Assembly (NCBI RefSeq): GCF_932526225.1
Contig: NC_064034.1
Location: forward strand, 3,396,001-3,460,000
Reading direction: 5' to 3'
Length of the DNA: 64,000 nt
Source of the DNA: Nematostella vectensis
Taxonomy: Eukaryota > Cnidaria > Anthozoa > Actiniaria > Edwardsiidae
The notes beneath the pieces are model-generated. The model searched no databases and was not told where the DNA came from. It saw nothing but the letters and a program-made list of their open reading frames with translations. Below are positions 1-8,446 of the stretch, in pieces. How positions within the stretch are numbered: position 1 is the stretch's first letter; the number at the start of each line of letters is the position of its first letter. The translations under genes were made by a program, and so were the position numbers.

Positions 1-34
1 ATAAAACTCCTACCTCCCACCTCCCACCGCGCAG

Positions 35-196
35 GTCAAGCGTCCTGGGAAACCTCACAACAAAATCGCCAATTTCACCACCCAACTCCCGGTCAGCGCT
101 GGATACGTGAAGTATGAGCTCCCTGTTTGTCATCGTTCAAGCGAACGGAATAGGTTTAAAATGCAATGTCCCCACCACGGCACCAGACTGGAATGA
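35..196 (+). CDS. Possible last exon of a + strand gene of the element (partial)
   Basis: A pyrimidine-rich stretch ending in CAG at 32-34 looks like a 3' splice site. The frame that follows is open for 53 codons and stops with TGA at 194-196. The encoded tail is basic and contains Cys and His residues. It would overlap the 3' end of the convergent penton-like gene by about 60 bases. No family is recognised. It could equally be chance open frame beside a purine/pyrimidine-biased stretch; the rest of the gene would lie left of the window. Confidence 0.3.
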   Translation, partial: VKRPGKPHNKIANFTTQLPVSAGYVKYELPVCHRSSERNRFKMQCPHHGTRLE

Positions 197-1174
197 GATG
201 GGCAACCCTTTGTCGTCAGTTATATAGAAGCGGATCCTATCCACAAGTTGGGTACGTGCTGGGAAGTAATAGGGTACGGTGAAATCACGCTCCACGGCAC
301 CATAGCCACTCCCCCCGGGTGTTATCACACGTAAGAGGTTGCTGCTATCACTCCCTATGACGAGGTTCCCCTCGGTCATGTTGGAGTACACATACATGTT
401 TTGAAAGGGTTGTAGCTCCTCAATGATAATGTCAGACTCCTTAGAGGAGAATGGCCGTGTAGCTGGGGGGTTGTTGAAGTCCTCGGAGCCCGGGAACAAG
501 CTCAACTCATCATAGCTAAAGGGCACCCAATTCAATAGGGTCCTGTGTACTTCGGTTGGGCCAAACTGGTAATTGGGTGGAGTGACTCCATCGTTTGTAT
601 CTAATTGCATGAGCCACTCCCCAGAGACCCATTGTCTGAACCCTAGTGCCATTGCAGTCCGTGGCCGTAGGAGAAGTTGGCACCCCTTTGCTATTGCTAT
701 GTTGGTCTGTCTCGTCGGTGTGTCTATAGTCATAACCACATCCCACACACTACTTTGACCAAGTTGCTTTCTCACCCACACCCTACCCTCGTTGAATATG
801 TCTATAGCTTTCTTGAGGCTGAAGGCGACTTCATGCCACTTTGGGACTTTGAAATCATCCAGCTTAATATGCGTCCATTTATTCTTTATTTTATCTTGAG
901 GGATAAGGGCCTGTGGATCGTCCTTGTCAGCCCAACTGGCATACCAATTGGGGTCCGGGACTTTATGATAGATCCAAACGTCAGTATCCTCGGGTGAAAA
1001 CTTTAGCCATGTCCTAGGGTAGATGAGGTGTACTAGCCCTACTTGCCACTTTCCATCACGTAAGTCGAACGTCTTTGGCGTCCGTATGGTAAAATCGCTG
1101 ATGGTGTTACCAGGAAAAGCATCTTCGATAGCGTTACTGGGTAACGTGACGTAGAATGGCTCTTGGTCCGTCAT
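137..1174 (-). CDS. Penton-like minor capsid protein of the element (tentative)
   Basis: The 345-residue protein starts at the ATG at 1174, followed by TDQEPFYVTLPSN. An in-frame ATG at 1216 would add 14 residues and overlap the integrase end; I prefer 1174 because the FYVTLPSN block sits near the N-terminus in relatives I recall. The order of blocks (FYVTLPSN, then WQVGLVHLIYP, and near the end RFYITDDKG and GTLHFKPI) resembles the single-jelly-roll penton (PY) proteins of Polintons. That match is from memory of the family, not a search. No transmembrane segment is seen. It lies immediately downstream of the integrase on the same strand, as part of a polymerase-integrase-capsid series. Structure prediction for a single jelly roll would test the call. 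Confidence 0.55.
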   Translation of the reverse strand: MTDQEPFYVTLPSNAIEDAFPGNTISDFTIRTPKTFDLRDGKWQVGLVHLIYPRTWLKFSPEDTDVWIYHKVPDPNWYASWADKDDPQALIPQDKIKNKWTHIKLDDFKVPKWHEVAFSLKKAIDIFNEGRVWVRKQLGQSSVWDVVMTIDTPTRQTNIAIAKGCQLLLRPRTAMALGFRQWVSGEWLMQLDTNDGVTPPNYQFGPTEVHRTLLNWVPFSYDELSLFPGSEDFNNPPATRPFSSKESDIIIEELQPFQNMYVYSNMTEGNLVIGSDSSNLLRVITPGGSGYGAVERDFTVPYYFPARTQLVDRIRFYITDDKGLPISFQSGAVVGTLHFKPIPFA

Positions 1175-1208
1175 GGTGCGTGAGCGTAACTGAGAGAGAA
1201 CGTGCGTC

Positions 1209-2492
1209 TCACGCAATTTTATGCATTTGCTCAGCAGACACCCAACTGTTGTACTTAGCAGGCCACCCGCGCCATTTCACAAAGTATTCTTTACCCCTCC
1301 CCTTCCCACGTGACTTGACTACTCTTTCGATGCGGTACAGCTCCTCCTCCTCGTCGATGTGGACAGGTTGCAGTTCAGGTTCGTAAAACCGCCCCTCTAA
1401 CCACGACCCGTCGTACTCACGAAGACGGTACGCATAGTCTTTCTGTTTTGGGTCATTGTACCGCTGGCCCACCGTGAACACCTCCTCTGTCCAGTTTGGG
1501 GTGTACCCTTTGGCAAAGATGTGTTTGACTTTACTGATTCGCACTTTATCCCAAACATGGAATTTTGGTAATGGTCTCTTTTTCGCTTTTTTGGGCTTCA
1601 CACCCGTCTTTTTACCTCCATACAAGACACCCCATACCTCCTGGGCATCATCGTACGTAACTACATCCGCTGGGGCACGACGAATACTACGGTGGTAGGA
1701 GTGGTTGTAGTTGTCGACCAGCTCGGGTAACAACTCAATATACCGTCGGGTCTCCTTATGAGTAAACCAACGCCACATCCAAGTCTTAAGGGTGCGGTTA
1801 AACCGTTCCACCACAGAGGCCTTCAGCTCACTGCGCGTGGAGAAGTAATGGATACCCTTAGATTTAAGGAACGCTTGAAATGTTCGGTTCTTGAACTCGG
1901 TCCCGTCGTCCGTTTGAAGCTTTTCAGGTTGACGTCCACCCTTGAAAATTCCCTCGAACGCCTTAACGATCTGGGGGCCTGTCTTGTCTTTCAAAGGGAC
2001 GGCCCACCCGTATTTGCTCAATATGTCAATCACGGTAAGTATGTATTTGTACCCATCATTCACCGAACTATACGCTTGCATGTCACACAAATCCGCTTGC
2101 CATTGCTCATCCATCCCATTCACGATCACCCGTTGGCGTGAGTACCGCCGCCTATAGGGCTTATGGACCGTGTAAGTGGATTGGGTCCGAAGCCATGCCT
2201 CCACTTGGGCACGACTCACCCCCTTCGAACGTACCGCTCGGAGTAGTTTGTCCACTCCCCCCAAGGCCGCTGGATGCTCCGGATTGTAATAGATTTGTTG
2301 GAGAAGATGGTAGGTAGCTTTCTTGGTCATCCTCTTCTCCCTCCCCTCCATCTTCCTTACTACTGACGTACCCACCCTCCCCCTCTTCTTCCTCCTCTTC
2401 TTCTTCTTCGTACCATACCCTTTTTCCACTTTCGTTTTTGTCGGGGGCTTTGCCATCGAGTTGCGAGTCCCGAATGGTGATGTTACCCCCAC
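1209..2492 (-). CDS. INT: DDE integrase with C-terminal chromodomain
   Basis: The 427-residue protein has a very basic N-terminal stretch (KKKKRRKKRGR). A helical/zinc-type region follows, then the catalytic core with WQADLCDM (first Asp), QTDDGTEF (second Asp) and KASVVERFNRT (Glu). The second Asp and the Glu are about 33 residues apart. The last ~45 residues form a chromodomain with YRIERVV, YFVKWRGW and NSWVSAEQM. Chromodomain integrases are typical of Polintons and of chromoviral retrotransposons; the polymerase next door makes it Polinton. It should insert the linear element into host chromatin. The frame is intact. A start at the internal Met after the first 12 residues (MAKPP) is also possible. 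A second open frame overlaps its 5' third. Confidence 0.9.
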   Translation of the reverse strand: MGVTSPFGTRNSMAKPPTKTKVEKGYGTKKKKRRKKRGRVGTSVVRKMEGREKRMTKKATYHLLQQIYYNPEHPAALGGVDKLLRAVRSKGVSRAQVEAWLRTQSTYTVHKPYRRRYSRQRVIVNGMDEQWQADLCDMQAYSSVNDGYKYILTVIDILSKYGWAVPLKDKTGPQIVKAFEGIFKGGRQPEKLQTDDGTEFKNRTFQAFLKSKGIHYFSTRSELKASVVERFNRTLKTWMWRWFTHKETRRYIELLPELVDNYNHSYHRSIRRAPADVVTYDDAQEVWGVLYGGKKTGVKPKKAKKRPLPKFHVWDKVRISKVKHIFAKGYTPNWTEEVFTVGQRYNDPKQKDYAYRLREYDGSWLEGRFYEPELQPVHIDEEEELYRIERVVKSRGKGRGKEYFVKWRGWPAKYNSWVSAEQMHKIA

Positions 2493-2577
2493 AACATGCG
2501 AAGAGACAACGCATGCGTTCTAACGCTGTACGGCAATCAAAACGGGGGTGAAGAGGATCCGCACCAAAGCAACCCAT
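2161..2577 (-). CDS. Acidic overlapping open frame upstream of the integrase
   Basis: This frame encodes 138 residues and begins at the first ATG downstream of the TATA-like CATAAATAAG at 2611-2620. Its first ~35 residues contain several Cys residues, then a run of glutamates (nine in a row) and a Ser/Gly-rich tail. It overlaps the first ~110 codons of the integrase in another frame, where the same DNA encodes the lysine/arginine run. Purine-rich repeats readily give E, K/R and G frames together, so the length may be partly fortuitous. It could be an independent small protein, a leader exon spliced to the integrase, or noise. No family is recognised. Confidence 0.3.
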   Translation of the reverse strand: MGCFGADPLHPRFDCRTALERMRCLFACCGGNITIRDSQLDGKAPDKNESGKRVWYEEEEEEEEEGEGGYVSSKEDGGEGEEDDQESYLPSSPTNLLQSGASSGLGGSGQTTPSGTFEGGESCPSGGMASDPIHLHGP

Positions 2578-2694
2578 ACCGCAAGTGATACCCTAGCCAC
2601 ACCCACCCTCTTATTTATGCTGAGAATAAGACGCTGACCACCACAGGTGAGGAACCCTCTTTTTTATTGTCATTACCATAGTTATTTGATAGAC
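2578..2694 (-). promoter_or_regulatory. Compact gap: polymerase poly(A) signal and integrase promoter
   Basis: On the minus strand, AATAAA (TTTATT at 2664-2669 on +) lies about 27 bases after the polymerase stop. A TATA-like CATAAATAAG follows at 2611-2620, about 35-40 bases before the ATG at 2577. The polymerase transcript end and the integrase transcript start therefore share roughly 100 bases. Confidence 0.5.
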
Positions 2695-5600
2695 TTACAG
2701 TGAGTAATACCCATAAGGGTAGGTGAGCATCCCCCTACGCACCCGTTTGTTATACACCATTTTAAAAGTTTTATGCGCTGGCACAGTGTGCAAGGTCCTA
2801 CCTATCGTATTACGGACAATAGTGTAAGGGAGAACCACATGACGTTCTTCGTCCCCCTCACCAGTCAAGAGCTCTATCATAGTCTTCTGGTTAACAATAC
2901 CAGCCGTACGGACATTCAAGTGCAGTCCTTTCACCTTACATACAGATTTCCCACTGTAAGTGGTATACGCATAACTCTTTGGACCAGTCGAGGAGTAACA
3001 GTCGATGAAATCCCCCTCGTCTAACTCACTAGTCAAATCCCCTAGGTAGTCACCAAGGGGTGGCTTCCACTCCCCAGGGCGGTGTAGGAAGATGACACTA
3101 TCCGTATCATGATACAGGCATCGAGGGCCTAGGCGTCTCATTACCCCAAACAATGCCAGCCGTGCAAACGCTGTGGTGAAGGCCGCTATGATAACATTAG
3201 TATGTGGCTTCAACTCTTGAAATCTCTCACCCAGTTTATAGTGAACTTGGATAAGGTCATCACTCACAATGAACACATCGTTCACCTCAATGCTATCGTT
3301 CGTCAGTAAATCAAAATACTCAATAGGCTTGCTAATGTATTTGGTTCGCCTTGGGTTTGGCTGCTCCCCAAACTTCCCCCACATACAATTTAACCCCATC
3401 TTTGCCACACTGCGGAGGCCTGGGTTCTTTGCGATCTTCTCTTTGTCTAATCGAACACCTTGGTGTTGCTCGTACTCGTCAATGTAACGCTGCTTATCCG
3501 AGTCAGTGTCACACCACGCTGGCCACCCCGAAGCCTCCTGCTTGAATTTCAAAAAGGTATCGATATACCCCTTGAACAAGCGCTCCCACTTCTCCCAATG
3601 CCATATCTCGTAAACACGGAGTACAGTGTACCCCTCCTCGATAGCCTTGAAGACCTCGGGGTGACACCACGTGCCTGTGAACGCCCGCTCCTCACCCGAA
3701 TGGTTGCAGCTCCCTTGCTCCTCCATCTCAGCACAACTGCGACACAGTGGAAACATCAGCTTCTGATTAACCCTGACAGGGAGGACTGGAAAGAAGAGGT
3801 CACGGGGAGGTAGGACACGGATCTTCATGAGCCCCTTGTATGCGTGGAGGTCTTCATTAAAGTTCTCGGTGACAATCGCGTCGGGGTGACCAACGGGGTA
3901 CTCGCACGTGGCGTTTACCCAAGGGTACAAGGATGTGAAGTCGTAATAATGTATCCGTTCGCCCTCACAGACCTTTGCTTCGTAATGCAATTGAATGGCA
4001 TTTGTCCTGCCACCAAAAAAGGCATCACGGGGGTTGAGGGGAATCGAATGCTCCACCTCCCCCACAAGGGCTTGCAGTTGTACATCACTGCTCAGCCTAG
4101 CGTCGAATTGACACTCCCATACCTCCTCGTAATTATACCCTAAAGCTCTTAGGCGTAACTCTGTAGCACGTGTGTGATCGCGGAGCTCCCTCATAGTAGT
4201 ATGTGTCAAGGGGTTCACAGTATCAGGTAGGAAGCAAGTAGGACACCCATGGTAAAAACAACCTTGGTATTGGTACACAGTGTTAGTGTCAGCAGCATAA
4301 CCATCCACCTTAATTCTACCAGCTAAGCGCACCTCGCCTCCATTTCCCGCATGTCGGATACACACACCGTCACGACGCTCCAGGTATTTCAGCCACTGTA
4401 GTGCCTTCAAAGACTGCACATCGTGCCCACGGTACCCACGTAAAGGGACTAGGCCAATTTTACCCTCCTCCAAGAACTTTGAGCGCAGAATCCGACTAGA
4501 TAGCGAGGCTATGGTGATAGCTATCTTGAATGGATGGAGACCAACCGCATCCATGATGAGTTTATCGAAGGCTACCACTGCCCTCTTCAGTACTTCAACA
4601 TCTTGGTGACAATAGTTAGCAAGTTCCTCCCTCAAGTTGAACACAACCCCACGGGTGACTTGCTCCTGATGCCATTGAGCGACAGCGTTTGCGTCCTCCT
4701 CCTTCATACTCCGTAAGTCGTAATAACTCAAATCTGGCATAGGCCCTACATAATCTTGGTGCTCGGTAATATTAAAAAAGTGAGGAAATACACCTTTCTG
4801 AGTGATGTGATCGAACCCAAAAGCTTTTGGGAGCTTACTCAGTGGCATTTGAAAAAAATTCAAGGTACACTTCATCTCAATGTTTAACGAGTCCACCTTC
4901 AAATGCATCACCTTGCCACCAGTGAAGATAACATTGGGCTTAATACCATTCTCAAAAAGGTACTCCAAGATAAAATAGGAGTCGTACCCCTTAAAATTGT
5001 GTGCCAGGCAGGTGTACCCAGCATTACTGCCACCGAATAACCAGTCGCAAAACGCACGGATACTGGTAAAACTATGCTTTCGGACCCCACACGTGGTGCA
5101 CTCCAAACGATCCATGGGCCACTCCTTACACGTGTCGCACAGTTTTTGAGCGCCCACAAAATTAGGCTCGTGTTTATCACCCAATGGCATCGCCTCGACA
5201 TCGAAAACGATAAGACGCATGCTATCATCACCGTCTTTGTCCTTTGGTAGAGCATTGGCACCAACAGTCACGTAACACAAATGGTCTGGGGGAACCACCT
5301 CTTTGCAGACAGTACACTTGTACTCCCCACATACATGTGACGTCCCCTCCTTCCGGGTGGCAAGCATATCAATACGTTTACCACATGTCTCGCATTTATG
5401 GTACATCTGACAGTACGACCGAGGGGTAACATCTTTCTTATTGGGTAACCCTCTAGGCTTGACGAGTTTATGGTTGTCGAAGCACTTAAGGGTACGAAAG
5501 TACCTGTTACACTCTGAGCAATACTTCCAATCCCAACGGTGGTCTTGCCCCGGTGGCGGCACCAAAGGGGAACAATCCACCTCCCCGCAACCATAACACG

Positions 5601-6831
5601 AGTTCACACACTTGTGCTGTAGCTTGGAGTCGTAACCCTTCTTGCATATTGTGCAATAGTAGCAACGCCCCAACAAACCGGGCATACTCTTAACGTAATC
5701 AAAATGACCCTTGGCATAGTATAAGTAAAGCCTATACTTTGGGTCAGGTAAGTCCCCAGAGTAGATCACAGTATTACCATGCTCTCGGGACACCACATTC
5801 AACTCGAACCCTTGACCCCTCAGATATTGTTGGAATTGCTGGATCTCAGGGATCCCACAAGGCCCTTCAGGTACACCAGCATCGGCATGCAACACCTTGG
5901 CACGTTCCGTTTGCAAGGGGAGCGGGGGGCCACGCGTACGACCCCATGTGGGCTTATACAACTTGGTAGCATTAGGGTCCATGGTTAGGATAGCCATCCC
6001 AGTCACAATAGAGCGTGCAGCACATAACTCGTCGCTGTTCTCAATGCGTATAATACTTTTTTTCCCCTTCCTCCATGCATCCAAATCGCACGTGTTCAAT
6101 GTACAAGAGTTCTTCAATTTGTTTTTCCCAGCCCCTGATGGGAGATGAGTACGAATCACATGGAGCCTGAAGTCACCCTCAAACACAAACTGTTGGTTAG
6201 ATTGCACAACCGTCTCTATGACGCCCATGATCCGTTGAGGGGTAAGTTGTTGACGTCGCATAAATGGTAACGAAATTGGGTTCCTCAAAGAGGGAGCATC
6301 AATGGTAATACGTGCGTAGTCATGCCCTTGCACCCCACGTAACGTATCGTCTAGCACCCTGTCTAGCACTCCCTCAACATCCTCCAAAGCCTCCTCTAGA
6401 TTATCACGTAGGGGTAAATCGACCTTCAAATCGTAGTCGGAGCAATTGGTGCGCATTTTGGTAGACCGCTTGGTGGATGTTTGACGCAACTCATACATCA
6501 CATCATCCTTATCAGTAACGTCCTCAGGGTCACGCTTCCGCTTCACTCCCCCGCTGCCGCCGCCTTGTTGTACACCCGAAGGGGTTTCCACACCCATAAA
6601 AGGGTCCTCGAAAGACACACAGTCATTCTCTACTAAATTGTTATAGTAGTTTATGTAGTCAAACAACTCATCGAGAGAAGCAAACTGGGGTGTGTCAGTA
6701 AGCTCATCATAGAAAAAATCAGGGGGGAGCTGTGCACCCTCTTCATCCTCCTCCTCATCCTCACTTGGGTCTGGTAATATTCCCAACAAGCGTCTAAGCC
6801 AATCGTCATCGTCGTCATTGTTGTTCGCCAT
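2695..6831 (-). CDS. POLB: Protein-primed family B DNA polymerase
   Basis: The protein has 1378 residues and should replicate the linear element from its termini. The N-terminus is highly acidic. A Cys/His-rich zone with several CxxC pairs spans roughly residues 385-520. The 3'-5' exonuclease follows, with Exo I FDVEA at about residue 543, Exo II AHNFKGYDSY and Exo III YCHQDVE. The polymerase domain shows motif A YDFTSLYPWVN at about 963, motif B KMGLNCMWGKFG at about 1144 and motif C YHDTDS at about 1242. A long region between A and B fits the TPR insertions of protein-primed enzymes. The length is normal for Polinton polymerases and the frame is unbroken. It starts at the ATG at 6831, 53 bases after a TATA box on its strand. 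Confidence 0.95.
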   Translation of the reverse strand: MANNNDDDDDWLRRLLGILPDPSEDEEEDEEGAQLPPDFFYDELTDTPQFASLDELFDYINYYNNLVENDCVSFEDPFMGVETPSGVQQGGGSGGVKRKRDPEDVTDKDDVMYELRQTSTKRSTKMRTNCSDYDLKVDLPLRDNLEEALEDVEGVLDRVLDDTLRGVQGHDYARITIDAPSLRNPISLPFMRRQQLTPQRIMGVIETVVQSNQQFVFEGDFRLHVIRTHLPSGAGKNKLKNSCTLNTCDLDAWRKGKKSIIRIENSDELCAARSIVTGMAILTMDPNATKLYKPTWGRTRGPPLPLQTERAKVLHADAGVPEGPCGIPEIQQFQQYLRGQGFELNVVSREHGNTVIYSGDLPDPKYRLYLYYAKGHFDYVKSMPGLLGRCYYCTICKKGYDSKLQHKCVNSCYGCGEVDCSPLVPPPGQDHRWDWKYCSECNRYFRTLKCFDNHKLVKPRGLPNKKDVTPRSYCQMYHKCETCGKRIDMLATRKEGTSHVCGEYKCTVCKEVVPPDHLCYVTVGANALPKDKDGDDSMRLIVFDVEAMPLGDKHEPNFVGAQKLCDTCKEWPMDRLECTTCGVRKHSFTSIRAFCDWLFGGSNAGYTCLAHNFKGYDSYFILEYLFENGIKPNVIFTGGKVMHLKVDSLNIEMKCTLNFFQMPLSKLPKAFGFDHITQKGVFPHFFNITEHQDYVGPMPDLSYYDLRSMKEEDANAVAQWHQEQVTRGVVFNLREELANYCHQDVEVLKRAVVAFDKLIMDAVGLHPFKIAITIASLSSRILRSKFLEEGKIGLVPLRGYRGHDVQSLKALQWLKYLERRDGVCIRHAGNGGEVRLAGRIKVDGYAADTNTVYQYQGCFYHGCPTCFLPDTVNPLTHTTMRELRDHTRATELRLRALGYNYEEVWECQFDARLSSDVQLQALVGEVEHSIPLNPRDAFFGGRTNAIQLHYEAKVCEGERIHYYDFTSLYPWVNATCEYPVGHPDAIVTENFNEDLHAYKGLMKIRVLPPRDLFFPVLPVRVNQKLMFPLCRSCAEMEEQGSCNHSGEERAFTGTWCHPEVFKAIEEGYTVLRVYEIWHWEKWERLFKGYIDTFLKFKQEASGWPAWCDTDSDKQRYIDEYEQHQGVRLDKEKIAKNPGLRSVAKMGLNCMWGKFGEQPNPRRTKYISKPIEYFDLLTNDSIEVNDVFIVSDDLIQVHYKLGERFQELKPHTNVIIAAFTTAFARLALFGVMRRLGPRCLYHDTDSVIFLHRPGEWKPPLGDYLGDLTSELDEGDFIDCYSSTGPKSYAYTTYSGKSVCKVKGLHLNVRTAGIVNQKTMIELLTGEGDEERHVVLPYTIVRNTIGRTLHTVPAHKTFKMVYNKRVRRGMLTYPYGYYSL

Positions 6832-7131
6832 GGTTGGAACAGTCGAAGGGACTGAGACCCTAGTAATGCACAGCCTCTTTTATAGAACTATCCAACCAAT
6901 AAAACACCTCTTTGAAAACTACCCAATAACAGACCATGTCTTATAGGATATTATGACGTCACACACCACCTAGGCTGGCGATTGGCTCATCCGACAACCA
7001 TAGTTCACCTAAACCAATCAAAAACCCTCCCAACGACCTCGCCACTATACTGTCTAGACAGTCCAAAAAGGTATAAAAAGGGACGCATAGCACTAAACTC
7101 TCAGTCGAACAGGCACCCTAAAAAACACATC
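6832..7131. promoter_or_regulatory. Divergent promoter between polymerase (-) and first coiled-coil gene (+)
   Basis: On the minus strand TATAAAAG (6884-6877) lies 29 bases before an initiator-like TCAGTC (6855-6850). On the plus strand TATAAAAA (7072-7079) lies 29 bases before TCAGTC (7101-7106). The space between has a CRE palindrome TGACGTCA (6954-6961), CCAAT boxes in both orientations (near 6895, 6975 and 7013), and a perfect 14-base palindrome ACTGTCTAGACAGT (7049-7062). The palindrome contains the Smad-type motif GTCTAGAC. These are standard host RNA polymerase II elements in a divergent arrangement. Confidence 0.7.
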
Positions 7132-7473
7132 ATGGCTAACCCAAGCTTCGCCAACCTACCATATTGGGCAAGTAACCTCAGCAGCGTTGTAGATTGCAAG
7201 GCACACCGCATAATCCGTGAAATAGGAGCAAGATGGCAAAAGGGAGAGCTAGTGGAGCACGAAGCGATAAATGCAATGTGTAATTACTTTGCAACAGAGA
7301 ACGAAACCCTCCGCTACAGAGTGATAATGCTAAATGAAATACTAGAAGAGAAGGAGCTGCAAATCGAGAACCAATGCCGCGATATCGAAGAGCTGAAGTG
7401 GGAGCTGAATAAAATAAGACGCGAGAAGAATGGTAACCTTGGAGAAGAACCCAAAGAAGAACAACAAGCCTGA
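7132..7473 (+). CDS. Short coiled-coil protein of the element
   Basis: The 113-residue product starts at the ATG at 7132, 60 bases downstream of the TATA box and just after the TCAGTC initiator. A longer in-frame ATG at 6982 would lie upstream of the TATA box and is rejected. The N-terminal third is mixed (NPSFANLPYWASN). From about residue 60 the sequence is rich in Glu, Lys, Leu, Ile and Arg with heptad-like spacing (ENETLRYRVIML, ELKWELNKIRRE), predicting a coiled coil. The tail is acidic. No signal peptide or membrane segment is seen. Function is unknown. It shares promoter layout with the next gene, which also encodes a coiled coil, so the two may be co-regulated partners. Confidence 0.65.
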   Translation: MANPSFANLPYWASNLSSVVDCKAHRIIREIGARWQKGELVEHEAINAMCNYFATENETLRYRVIMLNEILEEKELQIENQCRDIEELKWELNKIRREKNGNLGEEPKEEQQA

Positions 7474-7672
7474 TAACCTCTTGACCCACTGTCTAGACAT
7501 CCTAAGAGGCATTATAACCTAGAACCTATCAGAAACAAGTAACCTTAACCACTAACCAATCAGAGACTTAGCTAACGACGTCATCGGCGTCCCCTAAACA
7601 CTTCTAAAGGGTATAAAAGGAGACGCACACCACAAAAACTCCTCATAGTCTAACCAGACCAAAAAACACAAG
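7474..7672 (+). promoter_or_regulatory. Promoter of the second coiled-coil gene
   Basis: GTCTAGAC (7491-7498) sits within a 10-base palindrome, CCAAT lies near 7555, a CRE-like CGACGTCA at 7576-7583 and TATAAAAG at 7612-7619. An initiator-like TCATAGTC lies about 31 bases after the TATA box. The ATG is 61 bases from the TATA start, nearly the same as in the preceding gene (60). The core GTATAAAA followed by GACGCA is shared by both genes. Confidence 0.65.
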
Positions 7673-8425
7673 ATGACCAACCAACCTACCACTCAAGTCA
7701 CCATCACCACTGAGATAGAAGATGAAGAGGAGGAGATCTCGGAGGGTAGCCACTATCTCACCTCGCGCTCGGCAAGAAACATGAATGCACTCAGCGAAGC
7801 GTTCCGCGACCACGTAGGAGCCGTAGGGGACTTTATGACCGGGAGATTGTGCAGAATAGCAGGACAAGTGGAAGAGGCTGAGAGGGAAAGCACTAGGTTG
7901 CGGGAACTATGCAACGATCACGAAGCGGAGATCTCAAGCCTCAATAGCAAGGTGTATGGTCTAGAAAGAGAAGTGTTGGAAGAACAGTCCACCAGCAATG
8001 CAAAAGACCTAGAGATTGCCAACCTCAACTACCAAGTTAGTGTTCTAGAGGGACGTGAGGAGACCCTACGCATGGAATACGACCTCCTGCGCATGCAAGT
8101 GGACTATGGTGATCTTAAAGACACCTGCGAGAAAGGGACGCAAGTGTCACACCCTGCCAGCAACGCAAAAGACTTAGAGATCGCCAACCTTAACCACCAA
8201 GTCAGCGCTCTAGAGGAACGTGAGAAGACCCTGCGCACGGAATACAACCTTCTGCGCGTACGCTACACCGATCTTATGGGTCAAGCGTCACAGCCAAACG
8301 AGGACCCACGGGTAATACACCAAAAAGAGAGACGGGTGAAACTAATACTTCACCTTTTAACCATACTCATAATAATTGGGATAGGACTAATGATGATGCT
8401 GTTGATAATCGCTAAAGTCATCTAA
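7673..8425 (+). CDS. Coiled-coil protein with C-terminal membrane anchor and internal repeat
   Basis: The unspliced frame gives 250 residues. An acidic Thr-rich start is followed by a long coiled coil. Two copies of a ~35-residue block are visible, each beginning NAKDLEIANLN (residues ~106 and ~165). The last ~25 residues form a strongly hydrophobic segment (HLLTILIIIGIGLMMMLL), so the protein would be a tail-anchored membrane protein. The anchor codons lie inside a plausible intron. Donors at 8312 (CGG|GTAATA) or 8336 (CGG|GTGAAA), both phase 0, could join to the acceptor CAACAG at 8441-8446. The branch-point-like CTAAC lies 21 bases before it. Splicing would replace the anchor with a basic tail. 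Function unknown; a virion fibre or membrane-interaction role is speculation. Confidence 0.7.
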   Translation: MTNQPTTQVTITTEIEDEEEEISEGSHYLTSRSARNMNALSEAFRDHVGAVGDFMTGRLCRIAGQVEEAERESTRLRELCNDHEAEISSLNSKVYGLEREVLEEQSTSNAKDLEIANLNYQVSVLEGREETLRMEYDLLRMQVDYGDLKDTCEKGTQVSHPASNAKDLEIANLNHQVSALEEREKTLRTEYNLLRVRYTDLMGQASQPNEDPRVIHQKERRVKLILHLLTILIIIGIGLMMMLLIIAKVI

Positions 8426-8446
8426 CACTGTTCCAAACCCCAACAG

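Noticed and set aside
1175-1216. N-terminal extension of the penton-like protein from the ATG at 1216
   Set aside because: It would add a non-conserved 14 residues and overlap the integrase stop. The ATG at 1174 sits directly before the conserved block.
6982-7131. N-terminal extension of the first coiled-coil gene by 50 residues
   Set aside because: The upstream ATG precedes the TATA box and initiator, so it would not be in the transcript.
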